Translations under genes and position numbers: made by a program
In this document: positions 1-11,743 of the stretch, one piece after another
Layout: every line of letters begins with the position of its first letter
How positions within the stretch are numbered: the first letter of the stretch is position 1
Notes under the pieces: generated by a model
Told to the model about the DNA's origin: nothing
What the model saw: only the letters and a program-made list of their open reading frames with translations
The model's database searches: none
Source of the DNA: Populus alba
Taxonomy: Eukaryota; Streptophyta; Magnoliopsida; Malpighiales; Salicaceae
Direction: 5' to 3'
DNA length: 64,000 bases
Assembly (NCBI RefSeq): GCF_005239225.2
Contig: NC_133301.1
Location: 15,314,318-15,378,317, forward strand

Positions 1-1166
1 GGTTTCAAAATAAAATTTATATAATTTTTTAATTTACATCATCTTTTTAAATGAAAGGTTTTTAAATTTAAAATTTGTATAAATTTATATTATTTTATAT
101 TTATTTTTTTATAAAATAAAATAAAAATAATAAAATTTAAACTCATGATCACTTAATAGATAAAATCTAAAAATTATATATAAACTATCTTATATTAAAA
201 ACTTAATTCTATAACTATTTGCGTTTTTGGACGTTAATGAAACCATTGGCATCATGCATTTTTTTTCCACAAGATGGGACCTTAGCTTGGGGGCCCCAAA
301 AGCCTAAAACTCCTCGCTGCCATTTGCAAGAGATAGTTATTTATACTAAAGTAAGAGAGAGATGAGAGACAAAAAAGCATACCAGTTTTTATTAACTAAA
401 TAAACTTATTTTGGGAAGCAATAATTATTAATATTAAATTCAAAATTGAAATAAATCTTGTGGTATATTTATTGTCTTTAAAGAGAAAAGAGGTATGAAC
501 TTAATCTCAAAACTTGAAAACTAATATAAAGAAATTAAATGATCATTGAAAAAAAATAAAAATAAAAAAACCAATCCTTTCAACTTTATTTTAATCTTTC
601 TATTTCAAGGGTGCACGAAATAAATTTTTTATATCAAAACAGAAAGGATTTTGATGGAGAGGACACTGCAACGAATTTTCCACGAGATGGGTCCGTACAC
701 TTGTGAATCTAAAAGCCTAAAACTCCTTGCTGTAAACTTTTTAGAGACAAGATAGTATATGAGTTGTTGTTTTTTTTAAATATATTTAAAAATATAAAAA
801 TAGAATTTTAAATAAAAAATTTAAATTTAATATAAAATCAACCGATACAAATTTACTTTATAAATCTAGAAGATATAAATGGAGAAGTGTTGTGTACATA
901 GAAAGTAATTTGTTTTTTGTTCGCCCTGCCGAACACCCTCAATTATCTATTCTAACTGAAAGGGAACGTTATACTACTAGTGATGTTGATTTGATTCCAT
1001 TATTTTTATGTTCTTAATTTCTTGGCTTCTGAAACGACTTCGTCAGATTTTATTAAAATTTTTAGTTTGCTCCTTGAGATTCCTCAATTTCATCTTCAAA
1101 GTTTAGTTTGTGACAATCATCTATAATTTTCATGAATCATCCATTTATACAAGTAATTGTAACACA

Positions 1167-1213
<47 letters not shown>

Positions 1214-2339
1214 TAAATCTCAGTGCTGTTTTTAAAAGTTAATATAAAATATTTCAGTCTCATCTAAAAATATTAAAAAGTAAGAAAGAAAATCTAAATT
1301 AATAAAAATAAAAACTGAAAATATGACAAAAATTTGAGATAATTAATTTTTCAACATTAATCAATAACTCTTAATATCTTTCATTTTATATATATTAAAA
1401 GTAAATATTAAAACCTGTTATATTAGTTAGTTATAATTATTCTAACTAATTCATATTTATTTTGGTATTGATGTTCCCATCCATTTACAGTTAGAAAAAA
1501 GAATATTACCTGTTTTTATTTTATCTTCTTGTTTAAAAAATAAGGCATGTGAACCTTCAGAGTTATTCAAGTGCCAACCATTTTAATAGATTTTTTTATT
1601 ATATTAATTAAATACATTTTTCTTGTTTTCTTTGATGGAGTGACTTTGATAAAATGAAATTGAGTTTGGGTTTTCCTCCGGAATAAATAATTTTTTTGAT
1701 GAATAAATAATTATCTCTCCATCAAGTTTCTGCCCCACCACTAAAATGGCTCCCTGTAGAAACAAATTTGTTCCATATATTTTGGTTTCTAATTCCTTGG
1801 CTTTGGTTTGATTTGATTTATTTTATGTCATTCTTCAAATATCTCCATTTCTTGATAGACTTTTCTCAGATATGCTCTAGATTTTTTATTTAAATTTATA
1901 TATATATATATATAAATTTTTTGATATGTTGATTTTAAAATATTTTTTAAGATAAAAAATATAATTTGAAATAAAAAAAACTTTAAAAAATAATGCTAGC
2001 CAACTTTAAATACCATTAAGATGAGGCAACACTCCCTTTTTGATTCAGCTCTCCTACCGTTCAAGTAGAATTTTCAAATCATACATTGCCAAATAGAATT
2101 TTCAAACCTAAATTGAATTCAGCTTGTCGTTGTTAACTATTTCATTTTCAGGGTTTTTATCAGTCGAGGATGCCTGCCTGGTTTCTAAGCTTTTTAATTG
2201 AAAGAGTTATATACTACTAGTGCATTTTTTTTAAAATTAAAAATTATTGTGAATTAAAAATTAAAAAACCTTGTTAAAATTAAAATGGATTCATATTGTG
2301 AATTATGTACTAAAACTAGCATAAGAAAGTCATGAATTA
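1..2339. other. AT-rich intergenic DNA with scattered promoter-like repeat motifs
   Basis: I see no coding region here. The stretch is AT-rich with many short homopolymers. At about 238-350 and 650-745 it carries decayed copies of a motif that recurs up to the LRR gene at 6934: a 'catcatgca' core with a T-run, then a 'gagatgggtccgtg'-like block, then 'aaaagcctaaaactcctcgctg'. These look like remnants of the LRR gene's upstream region. Confidence 0.6.
1169..1210. repeat. (AT)21 dinucleotide microsatellite
   Basis: An uninterrupted run of alternating A and T of about 42 bases in intergenic DNA. Such runs are length-polymorphic in plants. Confidence 0.95.
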
Positions 2340-2605
2340 TATATATTGTACACGAGAGGGGATGGGAGACCGTTGCCATCATGCAGTTTTTTCCAACGCT
2401 CTCTACTTGCTAGATAATCGTTTCCAAGAGGTGGGCCCGTGAAGTCCTCTATAAATTAAAGCCTGAACCTCCTCGCTAGCTGTCCTCTATAACAAATATT
2501 GATCCAACCTTCCCTCTTGGTTTATATTCTGATATTAAGATGCTGACGGTACTGTTACTAATTCTGATGCTTTCCCTGCAAGGATGGCATCCTCTTGGTT
2601 GCTAC
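2340..2605 (+). pseudogene. Orphan 5' fragment of an LRR receptor-like protein gene
   Basis: This segment matches the 5' end of the LRR gene at 6690-6998: the 'gagaccgttgccatcatgca' block, the 'ggtgggcccgtgaagtcctc' block followed by TATAAA, the 'gatccaaccttccctc' leader and the start codon. The ATG at 2540 opens a signal peptide reading MLTVLLLILMLSLQGWHPLG, nearly the same as in the intact gene (MLTVLLLILMLSLQAWHPLA). Homology stops at about 2605 in a T-run, before the first LRR cap exon is complete. It is therefore a promoter plus about 21 codons with no downstream gene, most likely a relic of tandem duplication and deletion in a receptor-like protein cluster. Confidence 0.85.
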
Positions 2606-2691
2606 TTTTTTTCTTTTTTTTTTTTTGAAAAACATGAATAAAAGGTTACTGCTAGGAAGCTCACTTTGCATGACAAAGATGGATATGGAAA

Positions 2692-3535
2692 ACTTGCTAC
2701 TTTCTTTATGGAATTAACGTGTGGAAAATTATGCTTTAATTTTAATGGCGATGCCAAAATCAAACGGTATCATTAATAAAATAAACCACAAATGATAATA
2801 TTTCTAAAATACTTCATGTCATGACAATAAATCTTCTTCTTCTTCTTTTTCTAAAGTACTTATCAATCTATTTTTTGTAACACAATCAATAAGTAAGATG
2901 GATACGAATTTGCAGTGTGAGATGGGTCTATAAGACTATTGCCATTTGCATTTTTTCCACAATATAGACTTGCTAATTTCTTTATGGAAATAATGTGTGG
3001 AAAATTATGCTTTAATTTTAATGGCGATGGAAAAATCAAACGGTATCGTTGATAAAATGAACTATAAATGATAATATTTCTAAAATACTTCATATCATGA
3101 CAATAAGTCTTCTTCTTCTTCTTCTTCTTCTAAAGTACTTATCAATCTATTTTTTGTAACACAATCAATAAGTAACATGGATAAGAATTTGCAGTGTGAG
3201 ATGGGTTTGTAAGACTATTGACATCTGCATTTTTTCCACAATATAGACTTGCTAATTTCTTTATGGAAATAACGTGTGGAAAATTATGCTTTAATTTTAA
3301 TGGCGATGGAAAAATCAAACGATATCGTTGATAAAATAAACCACAAATGATAATATTTCTAAAATACTTCATGTCATGGCAATAAGTCTTCTTCTTCTTC
3401 TTCTCTCTAAAGTACTTATCAATCTATTTTTTGTAACACAATCAACAAGTAAGATGGATAGGAATTTGCAGTGTGAGATGGGTTTGTAAAACTATTGCCA
3501 TCTGCATTTTTTCCACAATATAGGCCAATGGAATA
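2692..3535. repeat. Three-copy ~278 bp tandem repeat
   Basis: Three head-to-tail units start near 2692, 2968 and 3247 (periods 276 and 279 bases, measured on the shared 'aaaattatgctttaatttta' block). Each unit contains a CTT run of variable length, 'aaagtacttatcaatct', and a copy of the upstream motif 'gtgtgagatgggt...ttttttccacaata'. Units differ by scattered substitutions and CTT number. Short ORFs on the minus strand are just the repeat read through and are not treated as genes. Confidence 0.9.
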
Positions 3536-6500
3536 GTCCATGAGACCATTGCTATCAAACATTTTTTCTATCAGATGGGTCCATGAGATCATTACTCCAT
3601 AAGCTTAGGAATGGATAATATTCTTTAATTTCAATTTAGTTTATAAAAAAATTTAAATGCTTAAGCATAAAAAATAAATCTCAAGTGTTCGATTAATTAA
3701 TTGACAATGGACTTTATATTAATATATGACGCATCTTTCAATGGCAATGAAAATGCTTTACTAGAATATCATTTTTTATATATGTTTTTTGGTTATATTT
3801 AAATTTTCATTAATATTTCTAACATAAATTGCTATGTATTTTGAATCTTGAAGGATTGAGAAATGGGATACAGAAAAGAAAAGAGAGACAAGACATTTTT
3901 TTTATATAAAAAAAGAGCAATAATGAGAGAACAAAATTAAGTGGAGCAGTTTTTATTAAATAAATAAATTTTATAATTACTAATATTAAATTCAAAATAT
4001 GTACATATTGCAAATATTTCAACATATCATATGGTTAAATAGAAATGATTTTTATAAACATATATAGCTTAACAACATTAATCAACTCTTAACATCTTTC
4101 ATTTTTATATATATTAAAAGTAAATATTAAAACCTATTATATTAATTTGTGAAAGTATTAATTAACTCAGATGTGAATTATATTTCTAAAATGTTTTTTT
4201 TTTTAAAGTCTATATACTACAATTAAGGTCATATTCATCAGGACCATATATAGAGTACAAAAAAAAATAAAATGAATTGCATAAAAGTAATTAACAGAAA
4301 CTTATATTCCTAATCGTTGACCCAAGTCAAGTCTTTTTCTGGAAAAAAAACATGAAAAAAAGGTTAAAGTCTATATATATATAAGAATAATCCGAAACCA
4401 AAACATTATGTTCCAAATGATAAAATAAACTAAAAGCCTAAAACTTCTTGCTGCCATGTGCAAGAGATAGTGACTTATTGTTAATGTTTTTATTATTCCA
4501 TAATTACTTTAAGTAAATCTTACTTTTATTAGAGAAATCAATGTAAATAAATTTATGAACACACACTAGTTTATCAAGTACTTAAATAGAAAAATAAAAT
4601 CAATTAAATTACTTGAATCAAAAAATAAAAATATAAGTATTTTATATATCTCTATTGTTGATAAATTAAAAATAAAATAAAATCAATTTAGACTCATCTA
4701 AAAAAGAGTTGATTATGACATTATTATTGATTAAATTTTGTGAATATGAGTATTTAAATTGAAAAAAAAAAAACACATTGATACAAGTTTTTAAATAAAA
4801 AAATTATAAAAATATATATAATTTGTAATTGTCGTTATCTCTTTTTGCATTGTTAACACTTAACAAATTGAATATATAATTTCCGTGTGAATAACGTCAA
4901 AATAAATTTAGTTGTATGACATAGAAAAATATATTTTGTTTTTGTATTTTAAAAATATTTTTGAAAAACATTTAAATTTTTTCAAGGGTTAGATTGTATA
5001 TTAATTGAAAAACTAATTAAGTTTTTTATTCAAATAACTTTAAGGATGCACCTCTTTATTTAATATAATATATTTAATAAAATTCCCTAAACTACTGTAT
5101 GTCTCTAACAGGGAAATATCACTATAAATGGTAGTCATCCTCCTATCTCAAGAGCACACCAAATAAGTATTTTATAAGTTAGCCGTCATGTCTTTTTTTC
5201 CTCGAGATGGGTCCGAAAGACTATCATCATCATGCATTTATGAGTCAGTGAGACCATTGTCCTTTGGTCCCTGATAGTGTTGCTTTTCCTCGAGATGAGT
5301 CCGTGAGATCATTTCTATCGTGCATTTATGTGTTCCTGAGATCATTTTCTTCTGCACATTAGTCCTTAAGACTGTGAGACAGTTGTCATCATGCATTTTT
5401 TCCCTGAGACGGGTTCGTGGAAAAAGTTTGGTTTAATTGGGAATGCTGTTATTGATTTAAAACTTTCTAATTAAAATAAATTTGATTATTTAATTTCAAA
5501 AAATCCTTAAATGTTATTAACACATGAAATTAATCAATTTATTTTCTTAAAAAAAAATATTGTAACCATATAAGTAATTTATTTATTTATTTTAATGAAA
5601 CATAAAAGAGTTTTTAATCTTGTGGTTTATTTCTTGTCTTTAAAGAATATATATATATATCCTTTTCAAAACAAAAAGGATTTTGATGGAGATTGCAACA
5701 AATTTGTCATCATGCATTTTTTTCTACGAGATGTGGGGCCGCATGCTTGGGGCTCTAAAAGCTAAAGCTAAGGTATGTGAACCTTCTAGTGCCACCCATT
5801 TTACTACATAGATCAGATATTTGTCCATTATTTTATAACAATGAGTTATATTTTTTTTAAAATAAAAACAATTATATATAAATTTCTTCAACATGTTTTT
5901 TTATTTTCAAAAAAATTAAGTGAAAATAAAAAAAAAACTTTATACACAAATGTAATCAAATAAATAAAGAATTATATGTGTTAATAAATGAAAAAAAAAC
6001 CCATAAACAATGACTCAAAATAAAAACTGCAAAAATCGGAAGACAAGTGTAGATCAAGATGTTCTAAAACTTATAGACATACACTAGTTTGTCAATTCTA
6101 AAACATACTAGAACAAGTAATTAAATAAAAAAGAAAATTAATACATATACTCAAATAAAAAAATCTCATAAAGTAAATAATAAATCTTACAAATTAAAAA
6201 GTTGAACGGGAATGAAATTGAAAAAAACAATTCATAAATTATCTCAAATAAAATAAATAATAATTAAAAATAACGGAGACCAATAAATTTGACAAATATA
6301 TTTTTTGAAAAGATAATAAAATTAAAAAAATAATTATAATTTTATAAATTATTTCAAATAAAATAAATAAAAATTAAAAGAATGAATATTAAATCTAACA
6401 GATAAAAAACTTTAATTAAAAAAAGAATAAGAAAAAAGTCAATGACAATAAAAAAAAATGAGGACCAAAGTTGATATAAAAATAAAATTAAATCAAATTA

Positions 6501-6690
6501 TAAGAAATAAAATTAAAAATAATTAAAAATAAAATATATAAAAATCAAAAGTTTAATAATCAAATTTTCATCATCTATTTTTTCCAAAAAGATATTGAGA
6601 TTAAAAGTATTATTATAAAAAGAAAGAAAGAGATTATACATATAATAAAGATAAATGTTAAATGTATAGCTCAGATATTGTGAATTATGT
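3536..6690. other. AT-rich intergenic DNA with decayed promoter-motif copies
   Basis: No coding region recognised. Around 3540-3600, 5180-5430 and 5690-5770 there are further degenerate copies of the 'catcatgca / gagatgggtccgtg' motif seen upstream of the LRR gene; three or four lie close together at 5180-5420. The rest is low-complexity AT-rich sequence. Confidence 0.55.
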
Positions 6691-6836
6691 ACTAAAACTA
6701 GCTTAAGAGAGGGGATGGGAGACCGTTGCCATCATGCAGTTTTGCACAGGAGAGGGGATGAATTATATATATTAAGATATGGAATTCTTTAAAACAACTA
6801 TGCAGTTTTTCCAAGAGGTGGGCCCGTGAAGTCCTC

Positions 6837-6843
6837 TATAAAT
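6837..6843 (+). promoter_or_regulatory. TATA box of the LRR receptor-like protein gene
   Basis: TATAAAT lies about 95 bases upstream of the ATG at 6934, directly after 'gtgggcccgtgaagtcctc'. The same arrangement precedes the orphan gene start at 2540, so the block was duplicated as a unit. Confidence 0.6.
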
Positions 6844-6933
6844 GAAAGCCTTCACCTCCTCGCTAGGTGTCCTCTATAACAAATATTAATTGATCCAACC
6901 TTCCCTCCTCTTGGTTTATATTCTGATATTAAG

Positions 6934-9900
6934 ATGTTGACGGTACTGTTACTCATTCTGATGCTTTCCCTGCAAGCATGGCATCCTCTTGCTTGCTTGG
7001 AGGAAGAGATGATCGCTCTGTTGCACCTCAAAGATGCTTTTAACTATCCCAACGGCACCTCCCTTCCCTCCTGGACAATAACCCACGCCAACTGCTGTGA
7101 GTGGGAACATATTCTCTGCAACAGCAGTACAGGTCGAGTCACCGTGCTCGATCTTTGGTACGTGAGGAATGAGGAGCTGGGAGATTGGTACTTAAATGCC
7201 TCCTTGTTCCTTCCTTTCCAACAACTCAAGGTTCTCTACTTGTCCGGTAATCGTATAGCTGGTTGGGTTGAGAACAAAGGTTTGCTCTCTTAAGTATTAC
7301 AAAATATTTATATTACTTTTATTTTCTTAGAATTAATCAAATAAGGTGTTGTTTAATTAGTATCATTAATTTTAGTTCTCCACAGTCAGTAATTCATCAT
7401 CGAAGAAATAGAAATCATATCTAGTAACAAGGTGTTGTTTAATTCCACAACATATATTATTAAATTGCCAATTTTATTATAATCATTACATAGACATAGA
7501 CCGTTACTTTAACAATTACTCTTTTTATTTTCACTTTCACCATCTCAACCTTCACTGTAACAATTACATGCCTCTTAATCGATCATAATTAAATTACTCC
7601 AATAATATCTTTTTTATTGTTTACCTAAAGTCTTTATTTATTTATTTATTTTATTCAGGTGGTTATGAGTTACACAAATTGAGCAATTTGGAGTACCTTG
7701 ACTTGGTATATAATAGTTTCAATAACAGTATTCTATCATTTGTGGAGGGGCTTCCATCTCTTAAAACACTATATTTAGATTATAATAGACTGCAGGGGTT
7801 AATAGACTTGAAAGGTTAGTTTTTTAATATACTATTATTTTTATAAATATTAAATTTAATTAATGGAATTATCTATTAAATTTAATTTCAAAAACACAAT
7901 TAATGAGTTTTATTTTTTATATATAAATATAAAGAATCTCTGACTAGCTTGGAGGACTTGGGTTTTGGGCGGTAACAATATTACTAAGTTGGTAGCCTCA
8001 AGAGGTAATTAGCAACACATTCACATTACCTACCTGGCTGGTAGCATCATGAAGATAATATTAATTATTCTTGTTTCTTCCCTAACTAACTTACAGGTCC
8101 AAACAGTTTGAGTACTCTATGGCTAGAAAATATCACAACCTATGAAAGTAGCTTCCAGTTACTGCAATCATTACGAGCATTCTCAAACCTCACAACACTT
8201 GGTCTGAGCTTTTATGATTTTAAAGGAAGAATATTAGGTGACGGTAAGTTATATATTTTACATATAGTGATGTTTATATATTTGGGTTTAATTGGAAAAT
8301 TCAATTTGCTACTTTTAAACAAACAGAGTTGCAAAATTTAAGCTCCTTGGAAATGTTGTATCTGGACGGTTGTTCTCTAAATGAACACTCTCTTCAAAGC
8401 CTTGGAGCACTGCCTTCTCTAAAAAATCTATCATTGCAAGAATTTAATGGGAGTGTACCTTCTGGAGGTAAATTAACAAATTTCAACTCCACTATGACTT
8501 ATCATTAATCATTTTATTTTTCTCTATACCAGCTACAATTAGGTATCTGTATAGATTTTCTCTTTTATGTTTTAGCAACCTACTGAACAAGTCTTGGAGA
8601 GACAATTAAATCTCAAATTTAGAAATTAACTCAGTTGAAATCTTTATTATTTTAAAATTCTACCATCCATTTAATATAAATAATATTTCAATTTAATCCC
8701 CCCTCTCTCTCAACACTAATTCAGTGTAATATAATTAAAATGATAGCATAAATAACAATAATTTCTTTAATGAAAAGGTAACTTCATACATAGAGAGTGC
8801 TATTTTTAGGAGGAGAATAAATTAACAATGGTGTATTTTTATTTTTGGGTCAGACGTATAAAAATTTTTTCTCTTAAATGGACAATACAATTTCTACACT
8901 TACCTGATGTTTTTCGTTTCTTTAGCCATGATTGATAAGTAATGAGTTATTTCTAATTTTAATTCTTTCTACGCTATACAATTTCTTGTTTAATTGATCG
9001 TGACAGGTTTCCTTGATCTCAAGAACTTAGAATACTTGGATTTGAGTTACAATACTCTCAATAATAGCATCTTCCAAACCATCAGAACGATAACCTCTCT
9101 TAAAACTCTAACGTTGCAGAGTTGTAATTTAAATGGCCGAATACCTACAACCCAAGGTAATGTTAGGTTGATGACTCTTACTATCTCTCTCTCTAGGTCA
9201 TATATTTTCTATTAGACACTCAAAGTTTTATTTTTTTTTCTAAATTATAATGTGATTAAGCTTATGTAACTTAAATCATCTTGAAGAGCTATATATGTAT
9301 AGAATTTCTCTTTTATGTTTTCGCAACCTACTAAACAAGTCTTGGAGAGACAATTAAATTTTTAAATTTAGAAATTAACTCAATTTAAATCTTTATTATT
9401 TTAAAATTCTACCATCCATTTAATATGAATAATATTTCACTTTAATCTTGCCCCTCTCTCAACACCATTTCAGTGTAATGTAATTAAAATGATAACATAA
9501 AAAACAATATAACTTCATATATAGAGAGTGTTATTTTTAGGAGGAGAATAAATTAACAATGATGTATTTCTATTTTTGGATCAGACGTATAAAAAAGCCT
9601 TCTATTAATTGGACAATACAATTTCTACACTTACCTGATGTTTTTCATTTTTTTAGCCATGATTGATAAGTGATGAGTTATTTCTAATTTTAATTCCTTT
9701 TACGCTAATATAATTTCTTGTTTAATTGATCGTGACAGGCTTCCTTGATCTCAAGAGCTTGGAATACTTGGATTTGAGTTACACTACTATCAATAATAGC
9801 ATCTTCCAAGCCATTGAAACGATGACCTCTCTTAAAACATTGAAATTGGAGGGCTGCAGTCTAAATGGTCAAATACCTACAACCCAAGGTAAGATTGATC

Positions 9901-11743
9901 ACTCTTATTCTCTCTCTAGGTTATGTATTTTCCATTGGACACTCAAAGTTTTAAATTTTTCTAAATTATAATGTGATCAGGCCTATGTGACTTAAATCAT
10001 CTCCAAGAGCTAGATGTGAGTGACAATGATCTTAGTGGTGTCTTGCCTTCATGTCTGGCGAATTTGACTTCCCTTCAACAACTATCTCTCTTTTCCAATC
10101 ACTTGAAGATCCCTATGTCATTAAGCCCATTATACAACCTTTCAAAACTCGAGTCTTTTGATGGTTTAGGTAATGAGATATTCTCAGAAGAAGATGATCA
10201 TAATCTAAGCCCAAAGTTCCAGTTAGAGTCCCTCTATTTAGGTAGTATTGGACAAAGTGGTGCATTTCCCAAATTCCTTTACCATCAGTTTAGCCTGCAA
10301 TCTTTGTATCTTACAAACATCCAAATAAAGGGAGAGTTTCCAAATTGGTTGATTGAGAACAACACATACCTACATACACTTTATTTAGAAAATTGTTCTC
10401 TTTCGGGTCCATTTTTGTTGCCAAAGAATTCTCATGTGAATTTGTCATTCCTAAGTATATCCATGAATCACTTCCAAGGCCAAATCCCTTCAGGAATCGG
10501 GGATCGTTTGCCAGGGTTAAAAGTCTTAGAGATGTCTGATAATGGTTTCAATGGAAGCATTCCTTCCTCGTTGGGTAACATGAGCTCGCTGCAAGGGTTA
10601 GACTTGTCCCACAATGTTTTGACTGGAAGAATACTTTCGAACAACAGTTTGCAAGGGCAGATCCCTGGATGGATATGGAATATGTCTTCTCTTGAATTCT
10701 TGGACTTATCAGGGAACAATTTCTCTGGTCGTTTACCACCTAGGTTCAACACTTCTTCAAATTTGAGATATGTTTATTTGTCTAGAAATAAGTTACAAGG
10801 ACCGATCACAATGATATTTTATGACTCCTCTAAGATATTGGCATTAGATCTTTCCCATAATAATTTAATTGGTACAATTCCAGAATGGATTGACAGGCTA
10901 TCTAACTTGAGATTTCTACTCTTGAGTTATAACAATCTTGAAGGTGAAATCCCAATTCAATTATCCAGGTTGGACCAATTAACCTTGATTGATCTTTCTC
11001 ACAATTATCTTTCTGGTAGCATCCTCTCTTGGATGATATCTACTCAACCTTTTGATTTTGGGTCCTCATCACAACAATCCTTCGAGTTTACAACGAAGAA
11101 TGTATCCCTTTCTTATAGAGGCAACATTATCCGGTACTTCAAAGGAATTGATCTCTCATGCAACAATTTCACAGGAGAGATTCCTCCTGAAATTGGAAAC
11201 CTCAGTATGATCAAGGCATTGAACCTTTCGCACAACAGTTTGACTGGACCAATTCCACCAACATTTTCAAACTTAAAGGAAATAGAGAGCTTGGATCTTT
11301 CCTACAACAAATTAGATGGAGAAATCCCACCTCAACTTACTGAACTATTTTCTCTAGAGTTTTTCAATGTGGCACACAATAATCTGTCCGGCAAGACTCC
11401 TGCGAGAGTTGCACAGTTTGCCACGTTTGAGGAGAGTAGCTACAAGGACAACCCTTTTCTTTGTGGAGAACCGCTACCCAAAATATGTGGTGCAGTTATG
11501 CCACCATCACCAACGCCAACTTCAACGAACAATGAAGATAATGGTGGCTTCATAGATATGGAGGTTTTCTATGTGACCTTTGGGGTTGCATACATCATGG
11601 TGCTGCTGGTAATAGCTGCAGTTCTATACATAAATTCATATTGGCGACGAGCTTGGTTTCACTTTATTGAGGTGAGCATTAACAATTGTTATTATTTTCT
11701 GGTGGATAATCTTCCCATTTTATCCAAGTTTGGGTTTTCATAG
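6934..11743 (+). CDS. LRR receptor-like protein (RLP), eight exons, frameshift in exon 3
   Basis: This encodes a plasma-membrane receptor-like protein: an extracellular leucine-rich repeat protein with no kinase domain, a class used in pathogen or developmental signalling with partner kinases. Exons: 6934-7279, 7659-7814, 7935-8004, 8097-8243, 8327-8467, 9007-9156, 9739-9888, 9981-11743; every intron is phase 1. Exon 1 gives a signal peptide and an LRR N-terminal cap with a Cys pair (CCEW...LC). Exons 2-7 each encode about two repeats of the LxxLxxLxLxxN type. Exon 8 adds the remaining repeats, a single membrane helix (VTFGVAYIMVLLVIAAVLYI, about residues 918-937) and a tail of about 33 residues starting WRRAWFHF. 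Exon 3 carries one extra T (GGG-TTTT-GGG at 7961-7969), producing TAA at 7973-7975; without it the model is 973 residues. Skipping exon 3 would keep the frame. It may be a recent pseudogene or contain an assembly error; exon 8 is open for 587 codons. Confidence 0.85.
8520..10010 (+). repeat. Tandem duplication of an exon-intron unit inside the LRR gene
   Basis: Two consecutive units of about 730-750 bases each contain an intron, an LRR exon of 150 bases (9007-9156 and 9739-9888) and the following intron start. The exons share most bases, and the introns share long blocks such as 'cctactRaacaagtcttgga' and 'gagttatttctaatttta'. Unit 1 also keeps a decayed start of the next exon ('cttatgtaacttaaatcat' at about 9261) matching the real exon 8 start at 9981. 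The crossover therefore occurred just inside exon 8. Confidence 0.85.

Noticed and set aside
2863..3372. Paired 76-codon minus-strand ORFs
   Set aside because: They are the tandem repeat units read in the same frame; similarity between them reflects DNA duplication, not protein selection.
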